Below, in pieces: positions 1-12,894 of a stretch of DNA of 64,000 bases (position 1 is its first letter; the number at the start of each line of letters is the position of its first letter). A program made the position numbers and the translations under genes. The notes below the pieces were generated by a model, which did not search any database, was not told the DNA's origin, and saw nothing but the letters and a program-made list of their open reading frames with translations. Origin of the DNA: Perilla frutescens (taxonomy: Eukaryota > Streptophyta > Magnoliopsida > Lamiales > Lamiaceae); assembly GCA_026008535.1 (NCBI GenBank), contig BRKX01000014.1, positions 27,069,194-27,133,193 of the forward strand, in the 5' to 3' direction.

Positions 1-199
1 ATAATTTATAAATAAAAGAAAATAGAAAGAATTTACGTTATATTATCTATATTTGGTATTCAAATTTGATTTTACGGGAGTATACAATATTTTATTCTCG
101 GTAGATCAATTATATGTAACTTTGATTACAAGTTCGCTAAGGAGTTCGTGTACGAACGCCCGTGCTACACGTAAGTTTGATTACATGTGAATATGTAAA

Positions 200-1790
200 T
201 CCCAGCTGAAATAATATTTCTGAATGAATTAGATGGCAAAATGAAAAGGAGAACTAGCGCGCGTGCTACACGTTCTTCACGGGACGTGTAACACGTGGTT
301 GGCAATCCTTATGAACTTACGTGCTACACTTTCCGCCTTCGACCGTGTTACACGTTCTTAACGTTCTTAACAGCTCTGTATTCTACGCTGGAGAATTGTT
401 TTTTTGTTTTGTTTTTTTTTTCATGAATGAAAGGCTGGGAGTGACCAATTAAAAAATTATAATATCGGTATGCATTTGTTTTGAAACTGAAGCGGTGCGC
501 TTTGAAATTTGTTTTCTTTTTTATCTGTGATATTTGAAATTCTAAATTTAAGAAAATGTAGTTTCTTATGAAGTTGAAACTCATGTTTTTTTTTATAATA
601 TTCTTATTCTTACCGAACATTTTCGAATCTGGAGTTGCTAAATGATTGTGACCTTAAATGTATTTTATACACCGATGTATTTAACTTCATAAGTTATTTT
701 TCATTTTATTGAAAGCGATCTGTAAATTAATAACGTTGTCGTTGTTGAAGTGTTACATTTCACAATTATTTTCATTTAGGAAAGTCTTCACTATTTAAAA
801 TATTTAAAATTATTATATAGTTTGTTCGTACTTTCCACGAAATGTATAATATAAATATTGGGAAATTATTTATTGCTCCGTGATTATAAGTTTTAATCTT
901 TTATAATTCATTAAATTTTTTTTGTTTAAAAAACTGATTATCGTTTTGTTAAGTGAAGCCTAAAAAATATTGTTACTTCCTCATTTAAGAATTAAATGCC
1001 CAATCTCAGAACCATGTTAGTAAGGTAGAATTGACGTTATTGGGCCAGAAAATACGAGCCCACAAAGCCGAAAAAAGAATTATACGGGAATTGCAAACAT
1101 GCGTGCTACCCGTTAATTATGCAACGTGTAGCACATCTTTAACATGCACGGGTGCAAAATATGACTTTCTGTATGACTTTTTTCTTTTTTTAACATGATT
1201 ACTTGAAAATAAATCTCTTTAATATTCTGAATTTTGTAATAATTTGACATTATTTAAAAATATAGCTCCTCTTTTTTTTCCAATCAGTAATAAAACATGA
1301 GATTAAATTATAATTTATTTATTTATTAGTTTGTCGCTACGATTGTATAAATTTCGTATCTCCTTATACAAATATTTATTTATTTGTATTATTTATAATA
1401 TTTTGGGGTTAGCTCGGCTCGTTCCCTCCTTAAAATCTTTTAGGCACTATGATACATAATTAATATAACACATTAGGTTGGGGAAAAATGAAACTTTAAT
1501 TTGGAGTTTTGGTTGAGTCATTCACACCATTTCACTTATTTTTCCCAGTTGTCATGATGACTTGGGTACTACACTAAAAGTGTTATCTACTGTTCCCAAT
1601 TGCACACCCAACGACGAAAAAACGTGTAATCATATCGAAGATTTGCTTGCATGCATGTATTTTGCCCTTCACCTTATTAATTTAATTTTAATATGAAGGT
1701 ACAGGGTTCATTATTACGTATTAGTAAGTTGTTACATGTTCTTTATCTCAATTCATATTCCTTTTTTTAAAGGCTAAATTGCTAAAATGT
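200..1790 (+). repeat. Left arm of a long inverted repeat (partner 37560-39130)
   Basis: This stretch matches the reverse complement of about 37560-39130 over nearly its whole length. Landmarks in both arms are GCGCGTGCTACACGTTC with TAACACGT, the CTTCGACCGTGTTACA block, the TTTGTCGCTACGATTGTAT block, and the CATTAATTT-to-TTACGTATTA stretch. The outer part is rich in GTGCTACACGT/ACGTGTAGCAC motifs. Homology fades outside about position 200 and stops inside about 1790. Long terminal inverted repeats of this size are usual for Mutator-like elements. The exact ends and a target-site duplication could not be fixed. Confidence 0.75.
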
Positions 1791-2760
1791 AATAAACTAT
1801 GAATGATTTTTAAGCCGAAAAATTGATCAAATGTTCGATCTGTAAATAAGGGGTATATTTTTGTTTTTTTTTCTTACGTAGGGTTTTTTTTGAACCGTAG
1901 TACAGTAAAAGCGCAATTTAGCAACGGATTATAATTCCTTTTAAAATACTGAAATATTAACAACGGATTAAGATTAAGATAAACGTTTAATGATGGATTT
2001 GTTTTGTCTGAAACTTAACAAAGTACACATGTCGTATTTGTAATTTAAATATTAAAATACTTTAATGTTAACGATGTAATAACGACAGATTTTTCTAATA
2101 TTTATTATTATGGTGTATAATTTTTTTGGCAATTTCTGATTAATTACCCATGTAAGTTATATTTTTATGTTCTATGGTAATTTTTGATTTTGTTCATCTT
2201 ATGAAATGTTTAATTACTATATAATTACGAGATTTTGAATCATTCTTTTGTAATATTTTTGTTTTTTTCGTGTTTTATGTTTTACAAATTATTTCACTTG
2301 TAATTTTTTGATAGTATATACAATTTTTGAATATTATTTATGTTTCAATTACCAATTAATTACGAATATAAATTTTGTAATAATTAATTTTATTTAACTT
2401 TATAAATTTCTATATTTTTAATATGAATCATTCAAATTAATCTCTTTAGTATTATTAATGTTTGATTAATTTTTCATTATTTAAAATTATATCTCTTCTT
2501 TATTTTTCAAGTAGTAATAAATTATGAGAATAAATTATTATTATTTTGTTTATTAGTTTTACTTTACCATTTTATATATTTCGTATCTCCTAATTCTATT
2601 TAAATGGGTGATAAATATGGTGGGACCGTAAAAGGTTATGTATGTACCATATGTATAGTGGGTGATTTGAAGGGAATTGATATTTAAAAAAGTAGGTATA
2701 TAACTTTTGATGTGGCAGTGATGTGGCAGAGTTATGTACCAAAGTTTGGATACAGTATTG
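1791..2760. other. AT-rich non-coding stretch
   Basis: Very AT-rich sequence just inside the left repeat arm. I see no gene, no splice-bounded exon and no clear repeat structure. The small open frames here are low-complexity. Confidence 0.6.
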
Positions 2761-3600
2761 GAGATGCTCATATAATGAACTAATAAATTACATTATACTG
2801 TTCATTTCATTTCAAAATATAATATATTATACTATATAAGTTCACTTGAAATTAGATTATATAAGTTAATTTTGGTTGAAATTATAAGAAGTTACAAGTT
2901 CATTTTATTTAAAAAAACAAGAAATCTCATTATATAACTTTATTTCATCCACATTTTGGTTGAAATTATAAGAAGTTACAAGTTCATTTTATAACTTTAT
3001 TTTATCCGAATATCAATAATAATTTATAATATGTTCATTGGGCATGATCCACTAGTGGAGTGGTGTAATTTTGAAACTTTTGAATCTCATTAGCATTACT
3101 AAAGTTATATAATGAAATTTCTTATTATTTGAAATAAAGTTATATAATGTAATTCCTTATTATTTGAAATAAAATGAACACGTATATTGTAATTTATAGT
3201 TTCAAATAAAATGAACTTATATAGTCTAATCTCAAATTAACTAATGTTCTTATGATTTCTAATCAAGTGAATTGATATAATGTAATTAACTATGATAATT
3301 TAAAATAAAATGGACTGCTATAATAAAATTTCTTAATTCATTACAAGAAATTCAAGTATATTAATTCATTTCATTCCAAACTACAATAAATTACAATATA
3401 TAAGTTCATTTTGTTTCAAATTGTATAATGTAATTTCTTATGCTTAGAAATGAAATGAACACTATAATGTAATTTTATATAATTTCAAATGAAATGTACT
3501 TATATATATAATGTAATTTCTTGTAATATGAAATGAACTAATACAATTTATAATGAAAAAAGTTTATATAATCTAATTTCTAATAATTTCAATTTGATAT
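2761..3600. repeat. Degenerate AT repeats (TTCATTT / AAATGAA family)
   Basis: Loosely repeated phrases such as TATATAATGTAATTTCTTAT and GAAATTATAAGAAGTTACA occur in both orientations. The same phrases recur at 39590-40860. There is no coding potential. It may be the interior of a decayed non-autonomous element. Confidence 0.5.
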
Positions 3601-4260
3601 AAACATTTTCATAAAATGATTTGAATCTAAAAACCATCATCTGTGTATTTCAAATTTACAATTAAGTGATCGTCTTTATTTTCAATGGTAAAACGGACCC
3701 ACAAAACAATTAATTTCAAACTCCCTTTCCAAAACATTAAATCATCATAAACAAATTTAATCAAATCTGAAATTCATAAATCATACTCCCTTTCCAAAAC
3801 ATTAAATCATCATAAACGAATACTCACCATATCTATTGTAGTATTCATCATTGAATCATCGAATTTAAAAATTCAAAATAATTTTATAAATGAACTCGAT
3901 ATATATATATATATATATATATTCAAATTTGTATACTATATTACTATTATTATGTTTTAGTTAATTTATTAATCAATTTATTTGTATTTATTATCTTAGT
4001 TATTATTAACCATAATTTATTAATTTGTAATAATTTTGGTTTATTGTAAAATTATGTGTAAAAATATATGAAAAAATCTTTGTGTGTGAGTAGAATGTGT
4101 GTTAGTGTGCGTTTGTTAATTGTGTTAATTTTTCCATCCATGGAAGGGGCAATGTGAGCCATTTTAAAGAGTTGAAGGTGCTAAATGTACTAAATAGTCA
4201 AAGAGGGGGCAACGTGACCCTTGTAGAATAGTCTAGGGGCTATGTGGCCCTTAACCCTAA
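3600..4260 (+). repeat. Dispersed repeat shared with 45110-45970
   Basis: 3600-4050 matches 45110-45600 in reverse orientation, including two copies of TTTCCAAAACATTAAATCATC. 3950-4260 matches 45640-45970 in direct orientation, including GGGGGCAACGTGACCCTTG and GGGGCTATGTGGCCCTTA. A perfect (TA)n run lies at 3899-3922. It is non-coding. Confidence 0.65.
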
Positions 4261-5340
4261 ATAATTTAGTAGTTCAATGTAAGTGAGAAATATTCAATTA
4301 TTCTATTACAACTCTTTTATCAGTAATTGGACTATGTTCATTCTCAGTCACATGATTATGGGTAGTCAACATAATTCATATTCCAAAAAATTGTGCAATA
4401 TTCATTCCTCCCCCCACATATTTAATTAACAATTCTTAATTAACTGAATAATCTAATATAAAATATGTTATATATAACTATCAAACCAACCAATATTCTA
4501 ATTTTCTCAAATTATAAATTAATAAGCTAGAAAAACATAACATTTGAACCAAATTTTAAAATTTATTTTTTCAATCAATCATTTATTATTTTAAAAGAAA
4601 TGTATAAATTTTAAATTCGTTTAAAGTTGGTGATTTTTTTTTACAATTAACCATATTTTTTAAAACTTTGTCTAGCAACTTTCAAAATAGAGATCCCAAA
4701 ATTTTCTACATTAATCAATTCTTATATCTATCTTCACCATTGACTTTTTTTAGGTGTTCTTCACCTTAATAGATATATTTTCTAATAATTCAGCATATAT
4801 CATCTACATGTCTTGTTGGTGTAGTCAACATTATCTGAGATAGACAATAAGTAAAGAAGTTGAAATTTAGTTTCAATAAATTAAATTGAAACTACTTTTA
4901 ATCATATGAACGAGAATGAACACATAAATTTCAAGGAATAAATTAAAACTTAGTATTTTGGTTGTATACAGTATGAAACCATTTTTTTTTTCAATTTTCT
5001 TTCATATCATATAATATGATTCATAACACACACACAAACACACACACACCCACACACGTGCCGATTAAGGTGACGAATTCCATAAATATTTTAATTCCCT
5101 AAATATTTTAAGGTTAATAATTCCATAAATATTTTAATTCCCTTGATAAGTAATAGATAGTCATTTTTCAATATTCCGAAAGATGGAATTATTTATGAGT
5201 TAAATATTTCTGAAAGTAAAGATAAGCCAATACACGTGCTGATTTTTTGCGAGATGCCATTACACGTTTTTAGAAGGTAATTTGAAAATTATTGCAATTA
5301 CGAATTGAACATGTTAATGTGGAGCGTGTAGAACGCTGTT
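4261..5340. other. AT-rich non-coding stretch with (CA)n
   Basis: No gene is visible. A (CA)n microsatellite sits at about 5027-5056. ACACGTG and TTACACG motifs occur at 5223-5270, close to the start of the FAR1-like pseudogene. Confidence 0.5.
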
Positions 5341-5359
5341 TTCCTTTGTGTAAGTAGAA

Positions 5360-5367
5360 TATAAATA
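5360..5367 (+). promoter_or_regulatory. Possible TATA box of the FAR1-like gene
   Basis: TATAAATA lies about 825 bp upstream of the ATG at 6187. Between them are intron-like signals, for example AAGAAG followed by GTATGCC near 5910, so the transcript probably had a spliced leader. This rests on sequence pattern only. Confidence 0.3.
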
Positions 5368-6186
5368 GTGGACCCGAGTTGACCATTGACCATGAACCCG
5401 CCTATAGCTCGAATTATTTCATTAGTCTCCTTCCATCGTCGTCGCCGACGATATCGAACGGTGAATTGCCGCCATATCATTCGTTCAACTAATTTCCAAT
5501 CCACCCCTATATGAAGGTATAGCTCACTCCTCGATAGAATGCTCCTTCTTCAGGGCAATTTAATCATATTCCCTGAAAATGATTAAATTATCTTGTTGGT
5601 ACCTCTCATATATTTTTATATTCGTTGTTCTTGCAGGCCCTTAACTGCCGACGCTCTTCGGTCGAGATATTCATCAGAATATTGAAGCTGATTCCTGGCC
5701 GCGACCAAGGACCCACGGCATTGGGTGGGTGTTTTATTTTTTGTGGGGCGCACTTTCAACAGAATTATAACTAATTTCGTAACCCTAGCTATGAAGTTGT
5801 GCCATTTTTTTTGTGATTGCAGCTCCATCATACATGTTTCATATTTTCTGGGAGCTTTCTGAAGCAGTCTGAGTGAAGGGGCAGTGCCTGTGGAGGTTTT
5901 CCACAAGAAGGTATGCCTGTGATTCTCTTCATTTCGAGTTTTAGATTTCCCTAATTTTATTAGCTGAAATCCTAGGTTTAGGCTGTCTCTTGTGTGAGTA
6001 GTTAGATTGCGAATAAGCGATTTTATACTTTGAATTCAATAAGTTATGTGATTGCTGCGGTAATAGCGAAACTCTGCCACAATAATCTAAATGGGTGAAA
6101 ATGTTAAGTTTCATGTGTTGGGATGTTTCTAATTTAAGGTGTATGCTATTGCATACCTCGTGTTCTAGCTATTTTGGTTTTCAAAC

Positions 6187-9100
6187 ATGGCGTTCGACCT
6201 TAATCGGTCAGCCTCCATCTCTCGTGATGATGGGTCTCACAACTCAGAAAATGAGCACAAGTTCCCCTCAACAAGGGGTACGGTTTCAGTTGAATCGGAT
6301 GAAGACGGTATTCGAAGCGTGGCTGTAATGGCTCATGAGCTCGAGAGTAGATTGGAGCCCGGTTCTAAGCTTGATAGCCTCGATCAAGTTTATCTGATAT
6401 ATTATGAGTATGCACGGCTGGTTGGATTCAGCGTACGGAAGGGATCTCAAAGATATTTTGATAAGTCAACGGACGTTCGAATGAAAGTGTTTAACTGCTC
6501 ATGTGAAGGAGACCCAGATAACAAGCGATCGAACGGAAGGCTGCCAGTATATAGGAAACAGGTCACCAGAAGCCAATGCAAAGCCAGGCTTTGTGTTTTA
6601 CGTGATCGTGATGGTCCGTGGACAGTAAGTGTATTTGAGAGAAATCACAATCATGAATTACTCCACCCAGGTGAAAGCTACCTCCTGCGCTCTGCAAGAG
6701 TTATGTCGCATGCCAAGGTATCCATGTTGGAAGCGTTGCACGCCGCTGGTATACCGGTTACTCGTGCTTGTAAATTTATGGAGAAAGAGAGTGGTGGAAG
6801 AGAGAATGTTGGTTTCACTCGGACAGATGCATATATGCATTTCAGGCATAAGAAATCTGAAACGAAGGTGGAGAATGGTGACTCTAAGGCGTTACTTGAA
6901 TTTTTCAATGAGATGTCGAACAAGGAGCCTTTTTTCTACTGGAAGGTAAAACTTGACGACGTCGGCAACCTCAAGCATTTCTTCTTTCGTGACTCACGAG
7001 CTGCTGTGGATTATGAATATTTTGGGGACGTTGTTTCTTTCGATACTACATACAAGACGAATAAATACAACATGATTTGTGCTCCCTTCATTGGAGTTAA
7101 TCACCATCTGCAGAACGTTATGTTCGGTCTTGCGTTCTTGTCGGACGAGACGACTGAGACCTTTGAGTGGTTGTTTCGTGTGTTTCTTGACGCGATGTAT
7201 GGCAAGGAACCTGCAGTTATCTTCTCAGATCAGTGCCAGGCGCTAATGAATGGTGTCGACTACACATTTGAAAATGCTGCACATCGCCTTTGTCAATGGC
7301 ACATCAATCAAAATGCACCTTCACATTTTGGAGCACTGAATGGAGATAAGGTGTAATACCCCGAAATATTTTAGAAGGTTTAATTCAACTTATGTTAACC
7401 TCTGGTAAGTTAGAAAATAAGCTGGGTCCTTAAAGGACTCAAATAAAGGAAAATCGCAGCCAGGGAAATCTGTTAAATCTAATTTGGTCAAAAATTGTCT
7501 TAAAAATATGTTATGATATTTTTCTCGGGTTGATAGAAAATGTTTCAAGAATCATGCCAACCTTTGAAATTTCAAATTTCGAGTTCAAATGAACTCTTGG
7601 CACAACTTTAAGTTGGAAAATAATAAATTTAATAGAAAAAGGCACATCCGTCATTATCCAATTTCTTTTTCAAAAGATTATCTTATTCTTAATTATCCTA
7701 TTCTTTTTCCATCATTATCCTCTTTCTTTTATTCGTTAGTATCCTATTTATTTTTCCTCTATAAATAGGAGCTTAAGGTTTCATTTTTCATTCATTTTCA
7801 AAATCGAAACGCCGAGCAGCTTCCAGAGAATGTACGACTCTAGTTTCCTATGTCAATTCTGAAATAGTCATTTTGAAGGTGTCAACGCGTAGATCACGAA
7901 TACATGATTGAAATGATGACACGAAGGATGATCACGATGGAAAATCATCGTGACCGCCGCCCATTCCTCGGAGAAGGTACTTTCTCCGATTCTGGTCATT
8001 CGGACCGATGAATTTAGAAATTTCAAGTTCTAAATATGCTTATATTTCGATTATCTTTAATTCTACCGATTTCGATTTTTGATGTTGTGAGTTTTCGGTA
8101 TTTTTTCCCGTTCTCATTTTATGTAAATCTCAGATCTACTCTTCCTGGATAGTCGTATTAAAAATCTTCTTTTTATAAATAGTCTTTGATCATTTGGATC
8201 TTGTAGTTAACCGGAATAGATTTTTGATTTCTCGTCATTTGAAATCCGGATCCGAATATTATATTATAAATCTGTCAGTTTCGAATTTATGATCTAGCCG
8301 TCCGATCTTTGATCTGATTACACCATTAAATTCCTTATTTTCTGCACTATCAAAAATTGTACTTTTGAGCGAAAATTCAACGAGTATCGATCTCAATCGA
8401 GACCGATACATTTCAGCTAAAATCTGTGAGTTTTTGTCCCGTTTCACCCATTTTGGGTCGTCAAATCGAAAAAGTTTCCGCTCAAAAGTTGCTCGAAATA
8501 ATATTTCCTATGCTCCCGTCGAATTTCGTAATTTTCGGATGAGTTTTGAATAATATCGATTATTTAATATAAGCAGTTATTTTTATACTGGAGTCATGTG
8601 TTATCGAAAAATTCTAAAACTCTCAAACTATAGTTTTGGCATATATAGGATGGTCCTTGAATATTTTCATAATTTTTGAACGGTTAGAAAGTGCCGTGGC
8701 ACAAATCTGATAAAAATCGATTAAAATGGCATGTTTTGAAAAGAGACCCCTGTCAAATCGGTTGGTCCCAATAAATCAAGAATAATATTTTGGAATTTAT
8801 TTCCTTCTTTGTCGGAATTATTCGAGGTCTCTAGAGTCGCGCAATCTATTTCTAAAAAGAATAAAATTAAATAATAGCTCGGATTACAGTAGATTAATTT
8901 TCGAAAATATAGTAGTCGTTCTGAGCTGAAGATCGATCCTTGTAGGATTTGCGTGACTTACGAGGAAGGTGAAGGATTGAATCTCGAGATGGTTAGAGCA
9001 TTTTAGCCTAGGGGAACCAGGGAAGGACTTCTGTATGTATAAGGTGGGTATACTATATCTTTGCAAATTGTATCTTTCGAGTTATTAAGCTCTGCTTTGC

Positions 9101-11574
9101 TAAAATTGCATATGTGACTATCTGTGTTAAATATTTACATGCTACTGTATGTTGTCGGAGTCTCATAAACCAGCGCTGTGTCAATGTGAGTAGCTACAGT
9201 ATGCATGCATTGTTTGTCCTGCCCTACTCCTTGTCGGTGAGACTAAAATGAAACACTTATTGGTTATACTCTTTGGGTATACTATGGCCATACTCAACGT
9301 TATGCGCTGGTGATGTAGTTTGGGTTGCGGGCAGTGACGGGTTATACTCTTAAGCGCTTCACGATAAAATGTTTTGGTGAACTTAGGTTGCTTCCAACTT
9401 TTAAACCTCCTAAGCTTCACCACTTGCATGAACACAGATAGATTACTTTAATAAAATGATTTGCATAACTTAAATTGTGAGAACTTGCCCACTGAGTGCA
9501 TTAGTACTCAGCCCAAATCTTTTCAAACATTTTCAGGTCAGTAGGCTGGAGCGTGGATGTGATGAGGCTGAGATATGGGCTATTATGATTTACATATTTT
9601 TCCGTTGTCCCTTTTTGTTAGTATTCTGTTAAGAATTGAGATTTCTCACTTATGGTATTCTTTTGCTAAATGCTAAGAACTCTAATGTTGGTATTTTGTT
9701 GATATGATTCTGCTTCTCTGATTCTGAACTTTTATTGACTTCCTAGTTAACATGTATCATATGCTTAGCTACATAATTATTCCAAGGGGAGGAAGTCCGT
9801 CTTTCGTTATGTCTATTTGATCATTCATTTTGGCCTATGTAAGGGCTTCATTTGTTCAGCATATTGGTGTTTGTTTCTTTTGTCGACCTATGAATGGGTC
9901 TATCAATTGTTGGTATCTGGTTATTTGTTTCCGTTTGGCCTATGAAAGGGCTTATTGAATTGTTACAGCTTCCATTCTTCTCTTATAAGCCGTTATAAAC
10001 GGGGATTCGCTCTAGTTACAGAGGTTATGCTGCCTAATTTTTGGAAGGCATAACCTATCTTTGGCATACTCGATTGTTAAATTTTATTCCAAACATTAAT
10101 CCTTTTGGATTAACACCCCGTCATTAATTTAATTACCCCATTTCTTTCCCGCTTCTTAATTCTCACCCCCGTGGCGTCCATTTCCACGGTCTTTCGGGAC
10201 CAGGGCGCTACATAAGGAGTTCAAGAAATTATGGCATAATTGTATGAATGGGTGTGAGACGGAAGATGAGTTTGAAGAGCTTTGGTAGGGTATGATTGCC
10301 AAATACGAGCTAGAAAGGAATAGATGGTTTAGTAATATGTACAACCTGAGAAGGCGATGGTGTTCGGTTTTCACCAATGATAGATTCTGCGCCGGTCTTC
10401 ATGCAACTTCTAGGAGCGAGGTAACGAATAGGATTCTGAAAGATCTGGGCAGGCGCACCAACACCCTCTACGAGTTTGTGGTTCGATATATGGATATCCA
10501 GAGTGAATAGTGTGCGCAGGAGACTGCCGAGGATGCTCTGTGTCGAGGAATGCCGGGACAGTTCATCGCAGATAACCCCTTTTTAATGGACGCGGCCAAG
10601 ATATACACCCGTAATGTTTTCCACATAATTGAGTATGAGGCCACACAGTCTCTCGGTATTCGTATAATTGAGCATCCTGCAGATTACACATCTAATTAGC
10701 TTGAGTTTCGGGTGACTAGCTATGCATCAGGTGATCGCCTGCGGCTTGTCTCGTTTAACAGAAGTTCTTTGGAAATAAACTGCAGCTGTCGAATGTGGGA
10801 GTGTCGCGGCGTTTTCTGTTGACATGCGCTGAAGATCATCATCCTAATGGGGGTTGAATATGTGCCAGAACGATATGTACTCCAAAGATTGCATCGCGAT
10901 TGCAAGCGACGGCGTTCTGTTACCAGATGAACAGATGGCGCTAGCACAAATGGCCTGGAAGGAAACGTTTTTGCTTCTCATATTATATGTATTATATATG
11001 ACATGGTTTACGATGCTAAGTCCAATGCAGCAAGCCGGATGCGAATTCATTCAACCATCAATAAACTCTGAGAGGATCTGTTGAGAGGTCGGCCGACTCA
11101 TAAGCAAACAACCTGTAAAGGGAAGGACTCGAGTTTCGGCAGGGTCCGCAATCCAAAACCTGTTAAGAGTCGCGTGAAGCGTGGTTTCCGGCGGAGATAG
11201 AGGAAAAAAACCGCAAGAGGCCTAAAAAATTCTGGTTGTGTTCCATTTTGCCAGCTTTATGACAATACCTTATTTAAATGGTTCTAGCAAGCCTTAACGT
11301 CCAGTTACTAATTAATCATTCTCTTATATGCAGCATGCAAGGATGAAAAGGAAGGAAATGAGGACTCCAGTGATGCTACAAAGTCGCTTAACTGGACAAA
11401 TGATTGCTGGCCCAATGTTAATGGAGTAATTTTTTTGTTTCCTTAGAGATCGAGATAAACATTTTTCTTTATTTAAACACAATTCAAATTTTTCGTTTGC
11501 AGGAGCTGGGGACACAGAATTCAATATACGACTCCAACACCCACCAATTAACTAATGCGACGGGATTCCAAAAG
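6187..11574 (+). pseudogene. FAR1/FRS-type MULE transposase-like pseudogene, split by a solo LTR
   Basis: The first part (6187-7351) encodes an acidic N-terminus. A FAR1-type zinc-binding domain follows at residues ~62-172 (NCSC at 103-106, QCKAR at 130-134, RNHNH at 152-156). The MULE DDE domain starts at ~235, with Asp286 in SFDTTY, Asp348 in FSDQC and CQWH at 369-372. The frame resumes after the LTR at 10213 (codon AAG-GAG spans the site) and runs to 11234 without an indel, through a SWIM zinc finger near 10777-10826 (CSC...C, then C-stop-H). Two further exons fit at 11334-11425 and 11503-11574 with matching phases, and a possible last exon lies near 11647. In-frame stops sit at 10286 (TAG), 10508 (TAG), 10697 (TAG), 10820 (TGA), 10928 (TGA), 11069 (TGA) and 11198 (TAG). 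It is either a Mutator-like element transposase or a domesticated FRS gene. The transposon setting favours the first. It is not functional now. Confidence 0.9.
7352..10212 (+). mobile_element. Solo LTR inserted in the FAR1-like gene
   Basis: The 2861-bp insertion begins TGTAATACCCCG and ends GGGCGCTACA, so it has TG...CA termini. It is flanked by a perfect 5-bp target duplication TAAGG (7347-7351 and 10213-10217). It has no gag-pol, primer-binding site or second LTR, so it is a solo LTR, presumably left by LTR-LTR recombination of a Ty3-type (chromovirus-like) retrotransposon. Inside, three diverged copies of a CCTATGAAAGGGCTTATTG-like phrase lie at 9832-9962, and TACTCAGCCC occurs near 9507, as in the second solo LTR at 42316-44970. 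The small ORFs within it (for example 8365-8553 and 9181-9435) are not genes. Confidence 0.9.
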
Positions 11575-11879
11575 GTAGAACTTTGCTGTGATTTGCTTCT
11601 GGCTATAAACAATGGTAACTGATGTAAACTTTTAATCGCATATGCGGAACAAGGAAAGAGAAAAGGACGAGATGAAAACTCCCTGCCCTATGTATGGATC
11701 TGAATTGGTCACGGGCCTGATGGTGTATTCTTTAGATTTTTGTATCCTATTATTTGATTCGACATAAGATACTTGCACTGTGCATGTGTGATGCTACAGT
11801 TCCGACCACGATAATTTGTATAGTATTATAAGTAGGCCGACTACTTAGTGAGCCAACAACGCTCATAAATTTCTACTTA
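11575..11879. other. Short spacer after the FAR1-like pseudogene
   Basis: Apart from a possible last FAR1-like exon near 11647-11760 (frame uncertain, likely broken by a stop), nothing recognisable is present. Confidence 0.4.
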
Positions 11880-12645
11880 TAATTACCAAAATTTCGAGGC
11901 CGCAACCCAGGTCCCAAGATGAAGTGTTCTACGTTGGTGGATGGACTCGCGAGATCGAGCGAACTGTCCTAATGAAGTTAGAATTTGAACAATGGAGTGG
12001 TAATTGGGTTGTTGGCGACACTGGGAATAATAAACAATGCCTTCGGCTTGTCCGTCAGGATGTGAATGCAGAAATGGGCGTGGATATCCCTATAGATTTG
12101 TATTTTGCAAAGCTGAATGAGTGGATTCAGCGGACAAATCATTTTGGGGGGCTCATCGAGCGTCCAAACTTCCAATACGACATTCCAACTAACACTGTTG
12201 AAGCCCCCGATAGCGTGTGGATAGATATAGCGAGGGTAATTTATATCGCATCTAACCAATTTTCAAACTTATACATAGGTGTGTGTCCCAACGTTCATTT
12301 ATTTATATTCCAACTTACGTTGTCTGTGTAATTCAGCGGAGGCCTGATTTGCTAGTGTACATGGATCGTGGTGAAGAATGTTGGAGTCAGCTGAGGTCTC
12401 TTTTCCGACAGCTCATTGACCTTAGCAGCTCCTCTTCATCAGCTAGGCAGCGAAGCTGATCTGGGCAAACCCGGCCAATAGAGATCTCCTCCAGAAGCAC
12501 TTATCCATAGCACCGAGGAAACATGCCAATAGAGAACTCTTCCAGAAGCACTTATCCACAGCACGCAGCAAATAGGCCAGACATCGTGAGCATTAGCGAC
12601 GGATCTGATAGCCAATGCGAAAGCGATGTTGTTGATAAGCCTTGA
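11880..12645 (+). pseudogene. Myb/SANT-like domain protein, decayed (unit A)
   Basis: Exon 1 is readable from about 11885 to 12235 and ends at a GGGTAAT donor. It encodes a Myb/SANT-like DNA-binding domain (GGWTREIE at the start, NNKQC in the middle, YFAKLNEW and a closing DSVWIDIA). Exon 2 follows a TTCAG acceptor and runs 12337-12645. It starts RRPDLLVYMDRGEECW and has two copies of PIE-SSRSTYP-H, then an acidic tail. In exon 2 the frame is interrupted by TGA at 12457 and TAG at 12508, both simple C-to-T changes. No convincing ATG is visible. The N-terminus probably lay in an upstream exon or is lost. Such proteins are commonly encoded within or beside plant DNA transposons and probably bind DNA. 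The role here is inferred. Confidence 0.65.
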
Positions 12646-12894
12646 GCTATTACATATTTCCAAAGCACTGTAAAGCTCCAGGGCTAACCTGTCCCTAGTT
12701 GTGTACCCGGGCAAACATTATCTATATCTGAAATAATGTTCACCCCCCTCCCACCCCCTCATGCTGCACTTGTCTTTTTCAGTATTATCATTTTATATGT
12801 AAGGGAATGCTGCATTTTATATATAATATGGCACTCCATCTTGCTACTCTACGAGATCTTAATATTACACACAAGCAAACAACGGCCTCAAATA
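12646..12894. other. Spacer between Myb/SANT-like units
   Basis: Pyrimidine-rich and AT-rich sequence with no gene signal. It could hold the promoter and leader of unit B. Confidence 0.4.

Noticed and set aside
5616..5906. 96-aa minus-strand ORF upstream of the FAR1-like gene
   Set aside because: It is antisense to the spliced leader of the FAR1-like gene, with no domain or supporting signals.
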